Source: Virgibacillus litoralis
Lineage (GTDB): Bacteria > Bacillota > Bacilli > Bacillales > Amphibacillaceae
DNA: 64,000 bases
Reading direction: 5' to 3'
Assembly (NCBI RefSeq): GCF_017873675.1
Contig: NZ_JAGGKK010000008.1
Location: 91,905 to 155,904, forward strand
Below the pieces are notes generated by a model. It worked only from the letters and a program-made list of their open reading frames with translations. It was not told where the DNA came from and did not search any database. Below are positions 53,669 through 64,000 of the stretch, one piece after another. The translations under genes and the position numbers were made by a program. Every line of letters begins with the position of its first letter. The stretch's first letter is position 1.

Positions 53669-54964
53669 ATGAATAAAGATACTTTTATCATAGGATTTAT
53701 GTTATTTGCGTTATTTTTTGGAGCGGGAAATCTAATATACCCACCAACATTGGGAATTGACTCTGGCACATCTTATTGGGCAGCCATTGCCGGGTTTGTA
53801 ATAACCGGGGTAGGCTTACCGATACTTGCCGTAACCGCTATTTCGTTCGTAAAAAACGATGCTAGAGAACTTGCTGATCGTGTCCATCCTCTTTTTGGGA
53901 TTATTTTCACGTCTGTTGTTTATTTAGCAATTGGACCATTCTTTGGAATACCACGTGCTTCAACCGTAGCATATGAAATGAGTGTAGAGCCCTTCACTAA
54001 CGCTTCAACGCTTTCTTTATTCCTATTTACTACTATTTTCTTTTTATTAGTATATATTGTTAGCCGAAATCCATCCAAAATGGTTGACCGAATTGGACAA
54101 TATTTAACACCTATTTTATTGATTGCTATTATTGCTTTATGTGTCGGCGGGTTCTTATTATTAGACAGCTCAACGACAGGACCTACTGAAAAGTATGCAG
54201 TATCACCCTTCTTTACCGGCTTTGTCGAAGGTTATCTGACGATGGATGCAATCGCTGCCTTGGCATTTGGTATTATCGTTGTTAATGCCTTTAAGGAACG
54301 TGGCATTTCGTCGCAAAAAGAACTTGTGAAATCTACGTTAAAAGCAGGAATCGTCACTGGAATTGGACTTGTAACAGTTTATGGTTCGATTGGCTGGATC
54401 GGTACCAAGATGGCAACTAATGGAAACTATACCAACGGTGGTGACATTTTATCAAGTGCTGCGAATGTTATGTTTGGCAGTTTCGGTGCTTTACTGCTTG
54501 GAATTATCGTTGCCTTAGCATGCTTCACAACTTCAGTCGGTCTTGTTGTCGCTTGTGGGCAATTTTTCACAAAAGTAACCCGTTTTTCTTACAATTGGAT
54601 TATTTTACTTGTAACGGTTGCAAGTTACCTGGCTGCAAATCAGGGTTTAAATACTATTATTAGTGTCTCTGTTCCAGTACTTGTGTTTATTTATCCAATT
54701 GCTATAGTGCTTATTTTATTAACTTTTATGCAAAAATTATTTAATGGCGCTGAATCGGTATACCGCGGAGCGATTCTTTTTACGGGGATTGTCTCATTGT
54801 ATGATGGCTTGGCTGCGTTTGGAATACAAATGCCAGCTGTTACATCTGCTATGGAAATTCTGCCATTTTTCGAACTTGGACTAGGATGGCTCATCCCAGC
54901 AATAATCGGCGGGATAATCGGATACCTATTCAAAGGCAACCTGGAACCCTCCTACTCAAGCTAA
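53669..54964 (+). CDS. brnQ: Branched-chain amino acid:cation symporter
   Basis: A 431-residue LIVCS-family carrier with twelve predicted membrane helices that imports leucine, isoleucine and valine with Na+ or H+. The opening GFMLFALFFGAGNLIYPPTLG is diagnostic. Further blocks: IGPFFGIPRASTVAYEMSV, EGYLTMDAIAALAFGIIVVN, and ACFTTSVGLVVACGQFF. Imported branched-chain amino acids could feed the acyl-CoA island at 4-16 kb (inference). The stop codon overlaps the terminator stem. Confidence 0.95.
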   Translation: MNKDTFIIGFMLFALFFGAGNLIYPPTLGIDSGTSYWAAIAGFVITGVGLPILAVTAISFVKNDARELADRVHPLFGIIFTSVVYLAIGPFFGIPRASTVAYEMSVEPFTNASTLSLFLFTTIFFLLVYIVSRNPSKMVDRIGQYLTPILLIAIIALCVGGFLLLDSSTTGPTEKYAVSPFFTGFVEGYLTMDAIAALAFGIIVVNAFKERGISSQKELVKSTLKAGIVTGIGLVTVYGSIGWIGTKMATNGNYTNGGDILSSAANVMFGSFGALLLGIIVALACFTTSVGLVVACGQFFTKVTRFSYNWIILLVTVASYLAANQGLNTIISVSVPVLVFIYPIAIVLILLTFMQKLFNGAESVYRGAILFTGIVSLYDGLAAFGIQMPAVTSAMEILPFFELGLGWLIPAIIGGIIGYLFKGNLEPSYSS

Positions 54965-54986
54965 GAGCTAACAAATGTTAGCTCTT
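54963..54986 (+). terminator. Terminator of brnQ
   Basis: AAGAGCTAAC (54963-54972) pairs with GTTAGCTCTT (54977-54986), then TTTT. The first arm contains the stop codon's last bases. Confidence 0.88.
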
Positions 54987-55034
54987 TTTTACACCAAAAA
55001 TATGTTAATATAAATTAAGCAAAGGGGAATAAAC

Positions 55035-57185
55035 ATGATGATTGAACAAGAAGAAAAAGTCCTGCAAACATATTTTGGCTATGAAACATTCCGGCCGGGA
55101 CAAAAACAAACAATTGATAAGATTACTTCAAAACAAAATACATTAGCTGTTATGCCAACTGGTGGTGGTAAGTCGTTATGCTATCAGATTCCTGGTCTAA
55201 CACTGGATGGAACAGCTATTATTATTTCACCACTTATTTCACTCATGAAGGATCAGGTGGATGCACTTCAATCTCTGGGAATTGCTGCAACGTACATAAA
55301 TAGTTCACTTTCTGCAAGTGAACAACAGACTCGACTGAAAGATACCGAAGCAGGTCGATATAAATTCGTATATGTTGCACCGGAGCGCTTCGAATCTTCT
55401 TTTTTCGTATCTGTTATAAAACGAATTAAGCTAGCGTTAATTGCTTTTGATGAGGCACATTGTATTTCGCAATGGGGACATGACTTCAGACCTAGTTACC
55501 GCTCAATCGTCCCCAACTTAAAACGATTATCTAATATCCCGGTAATGGTTGGTTTAACCGCAACAGCGACCGAAGAAGTTATTTCAGATATTCAGTCGTT
55601 ATTAAATATAGAAAATGAACATGTTGTTAACACTGGTTTTGAACGGGAAAACCTAGCGTTCCATATCGTTAAAGGCAAGGATAAACCGACTTATATTCGA
55701 TCTTTCTTGGACGAACATCAAGATGAATCTGGGATCATTTATGCAGCTACACGAAAACAGACAGATGCATTATATGACCAATTAACCAAAAGAGGTATTT
55801 CCGTGGCTAAATACCACGCTGGATTATCTGAAGTCGAGCGCAAAGAGGCACAAGCAGCCTTTATCCATGATGAAAAAACAATCATGATCGCAACAAATGC
55901 GTTTGGGATGGGTATCGACAAATCCAATGTGCGCTTTGTTATCCATTACGCGATGCCGATGACAATTGAATCGTATTACCAGGAAGCAGGAAGAGCTGGT
56001 CGTGATGGCGAGCATAGTGATTGTATTCTGCTATTCTCTCCGCAAGATATCCAGCTGCAGAAATTCCTGATTGAACAATCGCTGATGGATGATGAGGCAA
56101 AGCAGAGTGAATACCGCAAGCTGCAGGCGATGATCAACTATTGCCATACACATAGCTGTTTAACATCTTTTATTCTTGATTATTTCAATGATAATCCCTC
56201 GAATCAAACATGTGGCCGCTGCAGTAATTGTCTTCACCGACAGGAACGGACTGATATAACAGAAGAAGCTCAAATGATTCTGTCTTGTGTAAAGCGAATG
56301 GGTGAACGTTTTGGTGTCGGAATGACTGCCAAAGTTCTAAAAGGATCGAAGGATAAAAAAATAAATGACTTTCGATTAAATAAGATTTCCACTTATGGAA
56401 TATTATCTGCCTACACAGAAAAAGAATTAACTGAATGGATCCATTTTTTAATTGCTGAACAAATACTCGCAACAGAAGAAGGCAAATTCCCAACAATAAA
56501 ATTAAATCAGAATTCGGTTGAGGTCTTAAAAGGGAGTCAAACAGTGTGGATGTACACTGCACCGATTCCTGCTGGTGAGGAAGCAGATTATCAGGAAGAA
56601 TTGTTTACCTTGCTGCGAGAATTGCGCAAGAAAATGGCTGACGAGAAAGGCGTCCCACCATACGTCTTGTTTTCAGATGCAACATTAAAGGAACTAAGCC
56701 GTTATTTTCCGGAAACAAAGGAAGATATGCTTTCCATTAAAGGTGTCGGTGAAAAAAAATATGACCAATTTGGTGCTGACTTTCTTGCTGTTGTTAAGGC
56801 ATGGCGCCGTGACAATCCAAACGTGACAAAAGCTGTGCCTATATCCGGGGGCGGATCTACTGCTCCCAAAAAGGCTAAGCAGGCTGATGACCGCCCAAGT
56901 CACATTATTAGTTACACGATGTTTCAGGCTGGTAAGCAGATAAAGGACATCGCTGTTATCCGGGAATTATCCAAGCAAACGATTGAAGGTCATATTTTCA
57001 AGGCATTTAAAGATGGATATCCCATCGCATGGGAAATATTTTTTAACAGTGATGAAGAAGAAACAGTCATGCAAGCCCGTAATGAATTAGATGACCCCAA
57101 ACTAAAGGCTTTAAAAGAATCATTACCAGAAGGATATGATTATACGAAAATTAAAGCAGTACTTGTAAAAAACAATCTTGCATGA
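55035..57185 (+). CDS. recQ: ATP-dependent DNA helicase RecQ
   Basis: A 716-residue RecQ helicase, unwinding DNA 3' to 5' in recombination and repair. Walker A is MPTGGGKSLCYQIP; Walker B is FDEAHCISQWGHDFRPSY; the Arg finger block QEAGRAGRDGEHSDCILLFS is present. The zinc-binding C-terminal motif has cysteines in SCLTS and CGRCSNC. An HRDC domain (about 515-590) and a C-terminal HTH_40-type domain follow. ATG behind AAAGGGG. Separate from brnQ by that gene's terminator. Confidence 0.96.
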   Translation: MMIEQEEKVLQTYFGYETFRPGQKQTIDKITSKQNTLAVMPTGGGKSLCYQIPGLTLDGTAIIISPLISLMKDQVDALQSLGIAATYINSSLSASEQQTRLKDTEAGRYKFVYVAPERFESSFFVSVIKRIKLALIAFDEAHCISQWGHDFRPSYRSIVPNLKRLSNIPVMVGLTATATEEVISDIQSLLNIENEHVVNTGFERENLAFHIVKGKDKPTYIRSFLDEHQDESGIIYAATRKQTDALYDQLTKRGISVAKYHAGLSEVERKEAQAAFIHDEKTIMIATNAFGMGIDKSNVRFVIHYAMPMTIESYYQEAGRAGRDGEHSDCILLFSPQDIQLQKFLIEQSLMDDEAKQSEYRKLQAMINYCHTHSCLTSFILDYFNDNPSNQTCGRCSNCLHRQERTDITEEAQMILSCVKRMGERFGVGMTAKVLKGSKDKKINDFRLNKISTYGILSAYTEKELTEWIHFLIAEQILATEEGKFPTIKLNQNSVEVLKGSQTVWMYTAPIPAGEEADYQEELFTLLRELRKKMADEKGVPPYVLFSDATLKELSRYFPETKEDMLSIKGVGEKKYDQFGADFLAVVKAWRRDNPNVTKAVPISGGGSTAPKKAKQADDRPSHIISYTMFQAGKQIKDIAVIRELSKQTIEGHIFKAFKDGYPIAWEIFFNSDEEETVMQARNELDDPKLKALKESLPEGYDYTKIKAVLVKNNLA

Positions 57186-57268
57186 GTGGGGGTTTCTCCC
57201 GATTAATACCGAGCTTCTCTCGAAATGGTTGCGACTCTACTTCACTAATACAATCGAACCAAAAGTAT

Positions 57269-57310
57269 AAAAAGTGGCATGTAATTTTTAATTTTTACAT
57301 GCCACTTTTT
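57269..57310 (+). terminator. Terminator of recQ
   Basis: AAAAAGTGGCATGTA (57269-57283) pairs perfectly with TACATGCCACTTTTT (57296-57310). Confidence 0.9.
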
Positions 57311-57344
57311 GTGATTGAGAAACGATTATTTTAATAGAAGTTCT

Positions 57345-57400
57345 AGTACCGGCGTTGGTCACAGGACGTGACCGGTTATAGCCGGTGACAAGCTGGAGTC
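57345..57400. repeat. Hairpin-rich remnant of an intergenic repeat
   Basis: CTAGTACCGGCGTTGG echoes CTAGTTCCGGTGCCTAG at 4186. GGTCACAGGACGTGACC and CCGGTTATAGCCGG are palindromes. Located between convergent recQ and the aminopeptidase gene. The rest of that 320-base gap holds two terminators only. Confidence 0.4.
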
Positions 57401-57466
57401 TTCGTATATTTCCTTCGCTGGATTATGCTCACTTATTCCTAAATATTAACTAATGTTATATAAAAA

Positions 57467-57500
57467 CAGGAGAAATTGGCACAATAGCCAACTCCTCCTG
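57467..57500 (-). terminator. Terminator of the aminopeptidase gene
   Basis: CAGGAG..TTGGC and GCCAA..CTCCTG (57467-57500) pair with a small internal loop; on the minus strand TTTTTATAT follows. Confidence 0.75.
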
Positions 57501-57506
57501 AATTAC

Positions 57507-58751
57507 TTAGTCACCCTTGATATTCAATGCCCATGTTCCATTACGGAATACAGGTTCTGTTGTGCCATCTTCCAGCACGCCATCAATATCAAGTTCTTCT
57601 GAACCAATCATGAAATCAACGTGCGTTAAACTATCATTTACACCATGTTTATCAAGCTGTTCGTCGTTCATGTCAGCCCCACCCTTAAGATTTGTAGGAT
57701 ATGCTTTTCCTAGAGCGATGTGACAAGATGCATTTTCATCAAATAACGTGTTATAGAAGATTAGGCCTGATTGTGATACTGGTGACTCATGTGGTACAAG
57801 TGCCACCTCGCCCAATCTGCGCGCACCCTCATCTGTATCCAACAAATGTTTGAGTGTGTCTTCACCTTGTTCTGCCTTGTAATCAACAACTTTTCCGTCT
57901 TTAAACGTCAGACTGAAATTATCAATCAGGCTTCCACCATGATTCAATGGCTTTGTACTTGAAACTGTTCCATTAACGCCATATTTATGTGGCATGGAAA
58001 ATACTTCTTCCGTTGGCATGTTAGGGTTGAAAGTAGTGCCCTGTTCAGATACTGCAGATCCGCCTTTCCAGATATGGCCATCTGGTAGTTCCAGTTCCAA
58101 ATCAGTCCCCGGTGCTTTATAGATAAGCTTTTTATATGTTTTCTTATTTAATATTTCACGTGCTGTTTTTAGTGTTTCATTATGTGCTTCCCATGCAGCA
58201 ACTGGGTCATCCTGATCAACGCGAACGATTTTAACAATCGCATCCCAAAGACTTTCAATTGCCTTATCCTGTGATTTATCAGGGAAGATCTTTTGAGCCC
58301 AGTCGCCTGTTGGTATCGATATTATTGACCAAGTGATTCGGTCATTCATCGTATATTGGCGGAAATTCTTCATCGCCTGTGCTGCTGCTTTGTTTGCCTT
58401 AGCTACACGTGATGAGTCAATATCCTTCAGTAAGTCAGGGTTTGTTGAACGAATTGACAATACCGCCGCACCATCCTCAGCAAACGTATCATGTAATTTT
58501 ACACGCCACTCAGGGAAATCGGCAATCACTTCTTCTGGTGCATTTTCGTATTTTAACAAGGTTAATTCATCATCTACCCAATTAATATGTACATTCTTTG
58601 CGCCCATTTCATACGCTTTACGAGCAACAATTTTTGTGAAATCAGCTCCTTCAATAGGCGCATTTATCATCAACGCTTGATTTTCCTGCAAATTAACCCC
58701 TGTACGTAAAGCTAATTCAGCATACTTTTCCTTTGTTTGTTGATCTACCAT
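57507..58751 (-). CDS. M29-family aminopeptidase
   Basis: A 414-residue cytosolic metalloaminopeptidase of family M29 (AmpS, PepS, aminopeptidase II). Features include the N-terminal KYAELALRTGVNLQENQALM, the metal-ligand Glu region EEVFSMPHKYGVNGTV and the C-terminal SLTHVDFMIGSEELDIDGV. It clips N-terminal residues from peptides with broad range. ATG behind TTGGAGG. Divergent from the hxlR gene. Confidence 0.92.
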   Translation of the reverse strand: MVDQQTKEKYAELALRTGVNLQENQALMINAPIEGADFTKIVARKAYEMGAKNVHINWVDDELTLLKYENAPEEVIADFPEWRVKLHDTFAEDGAAVLSIRSTNPDLLKDIDSSRVAKANKAAAQAMKNFRQYTMNDRITWSIISIPTGDWAQKIFPDKSQDKAIESLWDAIVKIVRVDQDDPVAAWEAHNETLKTAREILNKKTYKKLIYKAPGTDLELELPDGHIWKGGSAVSEQGTTFNPNMPTEEVFSMPHKYGVNGTVSSTKPLNHGGSLIDNFSLTFKDGKVVDYKAEQGEDTLKHLLDTDEGARRLGEVALVPHESPVSQSGLIFYNTLFDENASCHIALGKAYPTNLKGGADMNDEQLDKHGVNDSLTHVDFMIGSEELDIDGVLEDGTTEPVFRNGTWALNIKGD

Positions 58752-58889
58752 ACTTTTACCTCCAAAATAATAATATTTCGTGTACCGTTATTATTTCACA
58801 AATCTAAATAATTACCAAATGATACAGACAGGTATTTCGAATCATGTTCAATTTACGCAACCCCTGTTATATGTTATTATATAAATAGG

Positions 58890-58902
58890 TTACTATTTGT
58901 AA
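58890..58902 (+). promoter_or_regulatory. Possible autoregulatory operator of the HxlR-type gene
   Basis: TTACTATTTGTAA is an imperfect palindrome 30 bases before the start codon, similar in style to the TACT-type boxes of YodB regulators. By eye only. Confidence 0.4.
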
Positions 58903-58932
58903 TCAAATTATTTCGTCAGAGAGGTGATCTGC

Positions 58933-59262
58933 ATGAGTGATTTATGTCCGCGTTTTGAAAATGCAATGGAAATTATCAGTAAACGCTGGGTTGGCCTAAT
59001 ATTATTTGAGCTGCTAGAAGGCACAAAGCGTTTTTCCGAAATGGAAGCGGATTTGCCAATTAGTGGGAGGTTGCTCTCTGATCGACTGAAATTGCTAGAA
59101 CAAAAAGAAATTATTGAACGTAATATATACTCGGAATTTCCAGTCCGAATTGAATATTCATTATCCGAAAAAGGGAAAGCCTTAGAACCGGTTATTCAGG
59201 AAATTCAGCATTGGGCTGATGACTGGGTATCTATGGAAGATATCGATGAAAGCAAAGTATAA
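58933..59262 (+). CDS. HxlR/YodB-type redox-sensing regulator
   Basis: A 109-residue MarR/DUF24 (HxlR) winged-helix repressor. The core KRWVGLILFELLEGTKRFSE and LPISGRLLSDRLKLLEQKEI match B. subtilis YodB and relatives. The sensing cysteine is C5 in MSDLCPRFENAM, corresponding to C6 of YodB, which reacts with quinones and diamide. YodB has further cysteines near its C-terminus, but none is found here, so this is a one-cysteine sensor (no intersubunit C-C' switch). The start ATG 58933 follows AGAGGTG. Targets unknown; the divergent aminopeptidase gene is nearby. Confidence 0.9.
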   Translation: MSDLCPRFENAMEIISKRWVGLILFELLEGTKRFSEMEADLPISGRLLSDRLKLLEQKEIIERNIYSEFPVRIEYSLSEKGKALEPVIQEIQHWADDWVSMEDIDESKV

Positions 59263-59270
59263 TATAATTG

Positions 59271-59294
59271 AGGAGCCTGATGATTAGGGCTCCT
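59271..59294 (+). terminator. Terminator of the HxlR-type gene
   Basis: AGGAGCC (59271-59277) pairs with GGCTCCT (59288-59294), followed by TTTT. Confidence 0.8.
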
Positions 59295-59311
59295 TTTTAA
59301 CTGTCCAGCGT

Positions 59312-59382
59312 ACTATAAAATTTAAGTGCTGTGGATATCTGAACTCCCGAATCAGCCACGTCCAGCTCCAGCGCTTTTGTTC
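59312..59382. repeat. 73-bp repeat R2, copy 2
   Basis: Matches 24813-24885 in about 64 of 73 positions by eye. Lies directly beside the hutG 3' end, between convergent genes. Confidence 0.75.
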
Positions 59383-59385
59383 TTT

Positions 59386-61598
<2,213 letters not shown>

Positions 61599-63245
61599 CT
61601 ACTTTTTAATCGGAATTGTAATGTCATGATCTTCTGCAAATCGCTGCGCTTTTTCATAGCCTGCATCAGCATGGCGGATAATGCCCATTCCTGGATCAGT
61701 TGTTAATACCCGTTCCAACCGTTCTTTGGCCAAGTCAGTCCCGTCTGCTACAGCGACCATGCCTGCGTGCAGCGAGTAACCCATACCTACACCACCGCCA
61801 TGATGAAATGATATCCATGAACCACCGGCAGCTGTGTTAATTAAGGCGTTCAAAACAGCCCAATCAGCAACAGCGTCACTGCCATCCTTCATACCTTCTG
61901 TTTCGCGGTTTGGTGATGCAACAGATCCACAGTCCAAATGATCACGGCCGATAACGACTGGTGCTTTCAATTCACCATTTCGGACCAATTCATTAATTGC
62001 GAGTCCCATTTTTGCCCGTTCTCCATAACCTAACCAGCAAATACGTGAAGGCAATCCCTGAAAGGCAACTTGCTCCTGTGCCATATCTATCCAGCGAATA
62101 AGCCCCTCGTTTTCTGGGAACAGTTCTTTGATCAATTGATCGGTACGGTAAATATCTTCCGGATCGCCTGATAATGCTGCCCATCTGAAGGGTCCCTTAC
62201 CTTCACTAAAGAGTGGCCGGATATATGCGGGTACGAAGCCTGGAAAATTAAAGGCCTCTGCAATCCCCTCATCTTTAGCAACCTGGCGAATGTTATTTCC
62301 GTAATCAAACACAATTGATCCATTTTGCTGATAGTCAAGCATTGCTTCCACGTGTTTAGCCATATTTTGTTTTGCTAGTTTGATATAGTTGGCAGGGTCA
62401 TTTTTGCGTAGCACAGCCGCTTCCTCGACATTATAACCAGTTGGAATATAGCCATTTAACGGATCATGTGCTGAAGTTTGGTCTGTCACGACATCGATTT
62501 GAATATCCTTTGTCAAAAGCTCATGGTGAACTTCTGCAGCATTTCCCAATAGTCCGATTGATAAGGGCTTTCCTTTCTGTTTAGCGTCTTTTGCCAGTTT
62601 AATTGCTTCTTCAAGATTATCGGTCATTACATCACAATATTTTGTCTTAATCCGTTTTTCGATATGGCTCTTATCTACTTCGACAGCGATAACAACCCCT
62701 TCATTCATCGTGACAGCAAGAGGCTGTGCACCCCCCATTCCGCCAAGTCCTGCCGTTAATGTGATCGTATGTTTCAATGAACCATCGAAATGTTTTTTAG
62801 CGAGTGCCGCAAATGTTTCATAGGTTCCTTGCAAAATCCCTTGTGTACCAATATAGATCCAGCTACCTGCTGTCATTTGCCCGTACATCATTAACCCTTG
62901 TTTATCAAGCTCATGAAAATGATCCCATGTTGCCCACTTTGGAACTAATACTGAATTGGAAAGAAGCACACGTGGTGCATGTTTATGTGTTTTAAAAACG
63001 CCAACAGGCTTACCGGACTGAACCAGCATTGTTTCATCATTTTCCAAATTGCGAAGTGTGTTAACTATGGCATCAAACGCTTCCCAATTTCGTGCAGCCT
63101 TACCAATACCGCCATAGACTACAAGCTCATCCGGGTTTTCCGCCACCTCCGGATCAAGATTGTTGTACAGCATCCGTAATGCAGCCTCCTGCTCCCAGCC
63201 TTTACATTCCAGTTCTAAACCTTTTTTCGCCGTCACTTTACTCAT
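61599..63245 (-). CDS. hutU: Urocanate hydratase
   Basis: HutU (548 residues) adds water to urocanate, giving imidazolonepropionate, with tightly bound NAD+. Conserved segments include [37 protein letters not shown] (NAD site), [20 protein letters not shown] and [18 protein letters not shown]. Length is normal. The start overlaps the hutH stop by eight bases (GTG/ATG coupling), so translation of hutU probably depended on hutH. Confidence 0.95.
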   Translation of the reverse strand: MSKVTAKKGLELECKGWEQEAALRMLYNNLDPEVAENPDELVVYGGIGKAARNWEAFDAIVNTLRNLENDETMLVQSGKPVGVFKTHKHAPRVLLSNSVLVPKWATWDHFHELDKQGLMMYGQMTAGSWIYIGTQGILQGTYETFAALAKKHFDGSLKHTITLTAGLGGMGGAQPLAVTMNEGVVIAVEVDKSHIEKRIKTKYCDVMTDNLEEAIKLAKDAKQKGKPLSIGLLGNAAEVHHELLTKDIQIDVVTDQTSAHDPLNGYIPTGYNVEEAAVLRKNDPANYIKLAKQNMAKHVEAMLDYQQNGSIVFDYGNNIRQVAKDEGIAEAFNFPGFVPAYIRPLFSEGKGPFRWAALSGDPEDIYRTDQLIKELFPENEGLIRWIDMAQEQVAFQGLPSRICWLGYGERAKMGLAINELVRNGELKAPVVIGRDHLDCGSVASPNRETEGMKDGSDAVADWAVLNALINTAAGGSWISFHHGGGVGMGYSLHAGMVAVADGTDLAKERLERVLTTDPGMGIIRHADAGYEKAQRFAEDHDITIPIKK

Positions 63246-63837
63246 GTAAAACCCCTCCTTTATGTTTTACTTCACTTTCCTCATCATTTTTCAGCCAGTT
63301 TGCTAGTCTTTCAATGTCCGTTGCGAATACTCTGTCCTTCGTAATACTAGGAACTAGATTACGTGCTTTTTTATAAAATTCACGCGTTTGCGATGCCATA
63401 CTATCTATACCTCGAAACTCAACTGCCTGCATGGCACAAATAAGTTCAATCGCAATAACATGACGGGTGTTTTGCAGCATCTGAAGTGCGTGCCGTGCAG
63501 CAATCGTCCCCATACTCACATGGTCCTCCTGGTTAGCTGAAGACGGAATTGAATCAACACTTGCCGGATGTGCGAGCGTTTTATTTTCCGAAACGAGCGA
63601 CGCAGCACTATATTGCAAAATCATCGCTCCTGATTCCAAACCTGGATTTGGGCTTAGAAAAGGTGGCAGATCATTTAACTGTGGATTCACCAGTCTTTCA
63701 ATGCGGCGCTCTGCGATATTAGCAGTCTCAGCAATTCCAAGTTTTAGAAAGTCCATCGCAAAAGCAATCGGCTGTCCGTGAAAATTCCCGCCAGAAATCA
63801 CTTTATTTTCATCTGAAAAAATGAGCGGATTAGGTAG
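63238..63837 (-). pseudogene. hutH: Histidine ammonia-lyase, C-terminal fragment cut by an IS
   Basis: The frame encodes about 200 residues from [20 protein letters not shown] to the normal C-terminus, matching the last two-fifths of HutH (about 508 residues), including [17 protein letters not shown] and [12 protein letters not shown]. The first 300 or so residues, with the Ala-Ser-Gly that forms the MIO cofactor, are not present in the window. At 63829-63838 the sequence switches to the end of an IS3-family element. The rest of hutH may lie beyond the element past the right edge; the gene is broken either way. Confidence 0.93.
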
Positions 63838-64000
63838 TGACCCCCAAAAGTTAGAGTTTTGATTATGCAACTGTTTGGCTGGTTTGAGTTCGGTATTCCA
63901 CTGGACTTAAACCAGCCAATTTTTCTTTTATGCGTTCGTGATTGTAATAATCGATGTACCTCTCGATTTCCTTCTTTAATTCAGTATAAGAAACCAAGGG
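63838..64000 (-). mobile_element. IS3-family insertion sequence, one end (continues past window)
   Basis: The element end reads TGACCCCCAAAAGTTAGAG, typical of terminal repeats in the IS3 family (IS150/IS3-like groups). The whole 163 bases belong to the element: the transposase end plus about 25 bases of terminal sequence. It inserted inside hutH. Target duplication cannot be checked because the other end is outside. Confidence 0.88.
63863..64000 (-). CDS. IS3-family transposase (OrfB), C-terminal 45 residues
   Basis: The frame ends [20 protein letters not shown] then [18 protein letters not shown], the well-known C-terminus of IS3-family DDE transposases (integrase core, with the YN..R..L....P..YR pattern). 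It is open to the right edge. The catalytic DDE residues lie outside the window. Confidence 0.92.
   Translation of the reverse strand, partial: PLVSYTELKKEIERYIDYYNHERIKEKLAGLSPVEYRTQTSQTVA

Overview
The window looks like a chromosomal segment of a low-GC, endospore-forming Bacillaceae, probably a halotolerant relative of Virgibacillus, Oceanobacillus or Lentibacillus (the genus is inference). Reasons: Spo0F, the delta subunit of RNA polymerase, GerQ, PbpG, HemQ and LipL are all present; genes carry strong AGGAGG ribosome binding sites with some GTG and TTG starts; and the gene order follows the Bacillus subtilis fbaA-spo0F-pyrG-rpoE, ywiB-argS-pbpG-ywhD-ywgA-ywfO-lipL-pta-hemQ-gerQ-ywdK-ywdI blocks. 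No rRNA, tRNA, CRISPR array or prophage was seen. Layout: 1-3.8 kb is fbaA (cut by the window edge), spo0F, pyrG and rpoE. The pyrG leader has the promoter, GGGCTC start and terminator expected for CTP-sensed attenuation by repetitive G addition. 4.2-16.3 kb is a catabolic island for fatty or branched-chain acyl-CoA: icmF, a TetR regulator, meaB, two tandem acyl-CoA dehydrogenases, 3-hydroxybutyryl-CoA dehydrogenase, thiolase and fadF. Both of its upstream regions carry a near-consensus cre site plus a TetR-type palindrome, which points to shared catabolite and acyl-CoA control. 16.6-29 kb is the conserved housekeeping and sporulation block. 29.3-32.5 kb encodes a three-subunit heme-copper oxidase whose CuA subunit lacks a cytochrome c domain. 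33-46 kb is accessory: a secreted metalloprotease, a YjiH-type membrane protein, a sugar-nucleotide-reductase-like protein, an acyltransferase, a divergent ku/ligD repair pair, tcyP, an OsmC protein and a decayed chrA gene. 46-60 kb holds a TerC exporter behind a yybP-ykoY manganese riboswitch, phosphoglucomutase, transporters, recQ, an M29 aminopeptidase and a YodB-like redox regulator. 59.4-64 kb is a hut operon (hutH-U-I-G) whose first gene is broken by an IS3-family element running off the window end. Scattered between genes are several repeat families: arrays of degenerate units about 20-21 bp long that start at gene stop codons, a structured element of about 90-150 bp in at least seven places, a related 73-bp pair, and an exact 20-mer placed in the same orientation after two genes. 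These repeats, the riboswitch with mutually exclusive hairpins, and the regulatory logic of the acyl-CoA island are the most interesting parts. I did not find a convincing wholly new defence or biosynthetic system.
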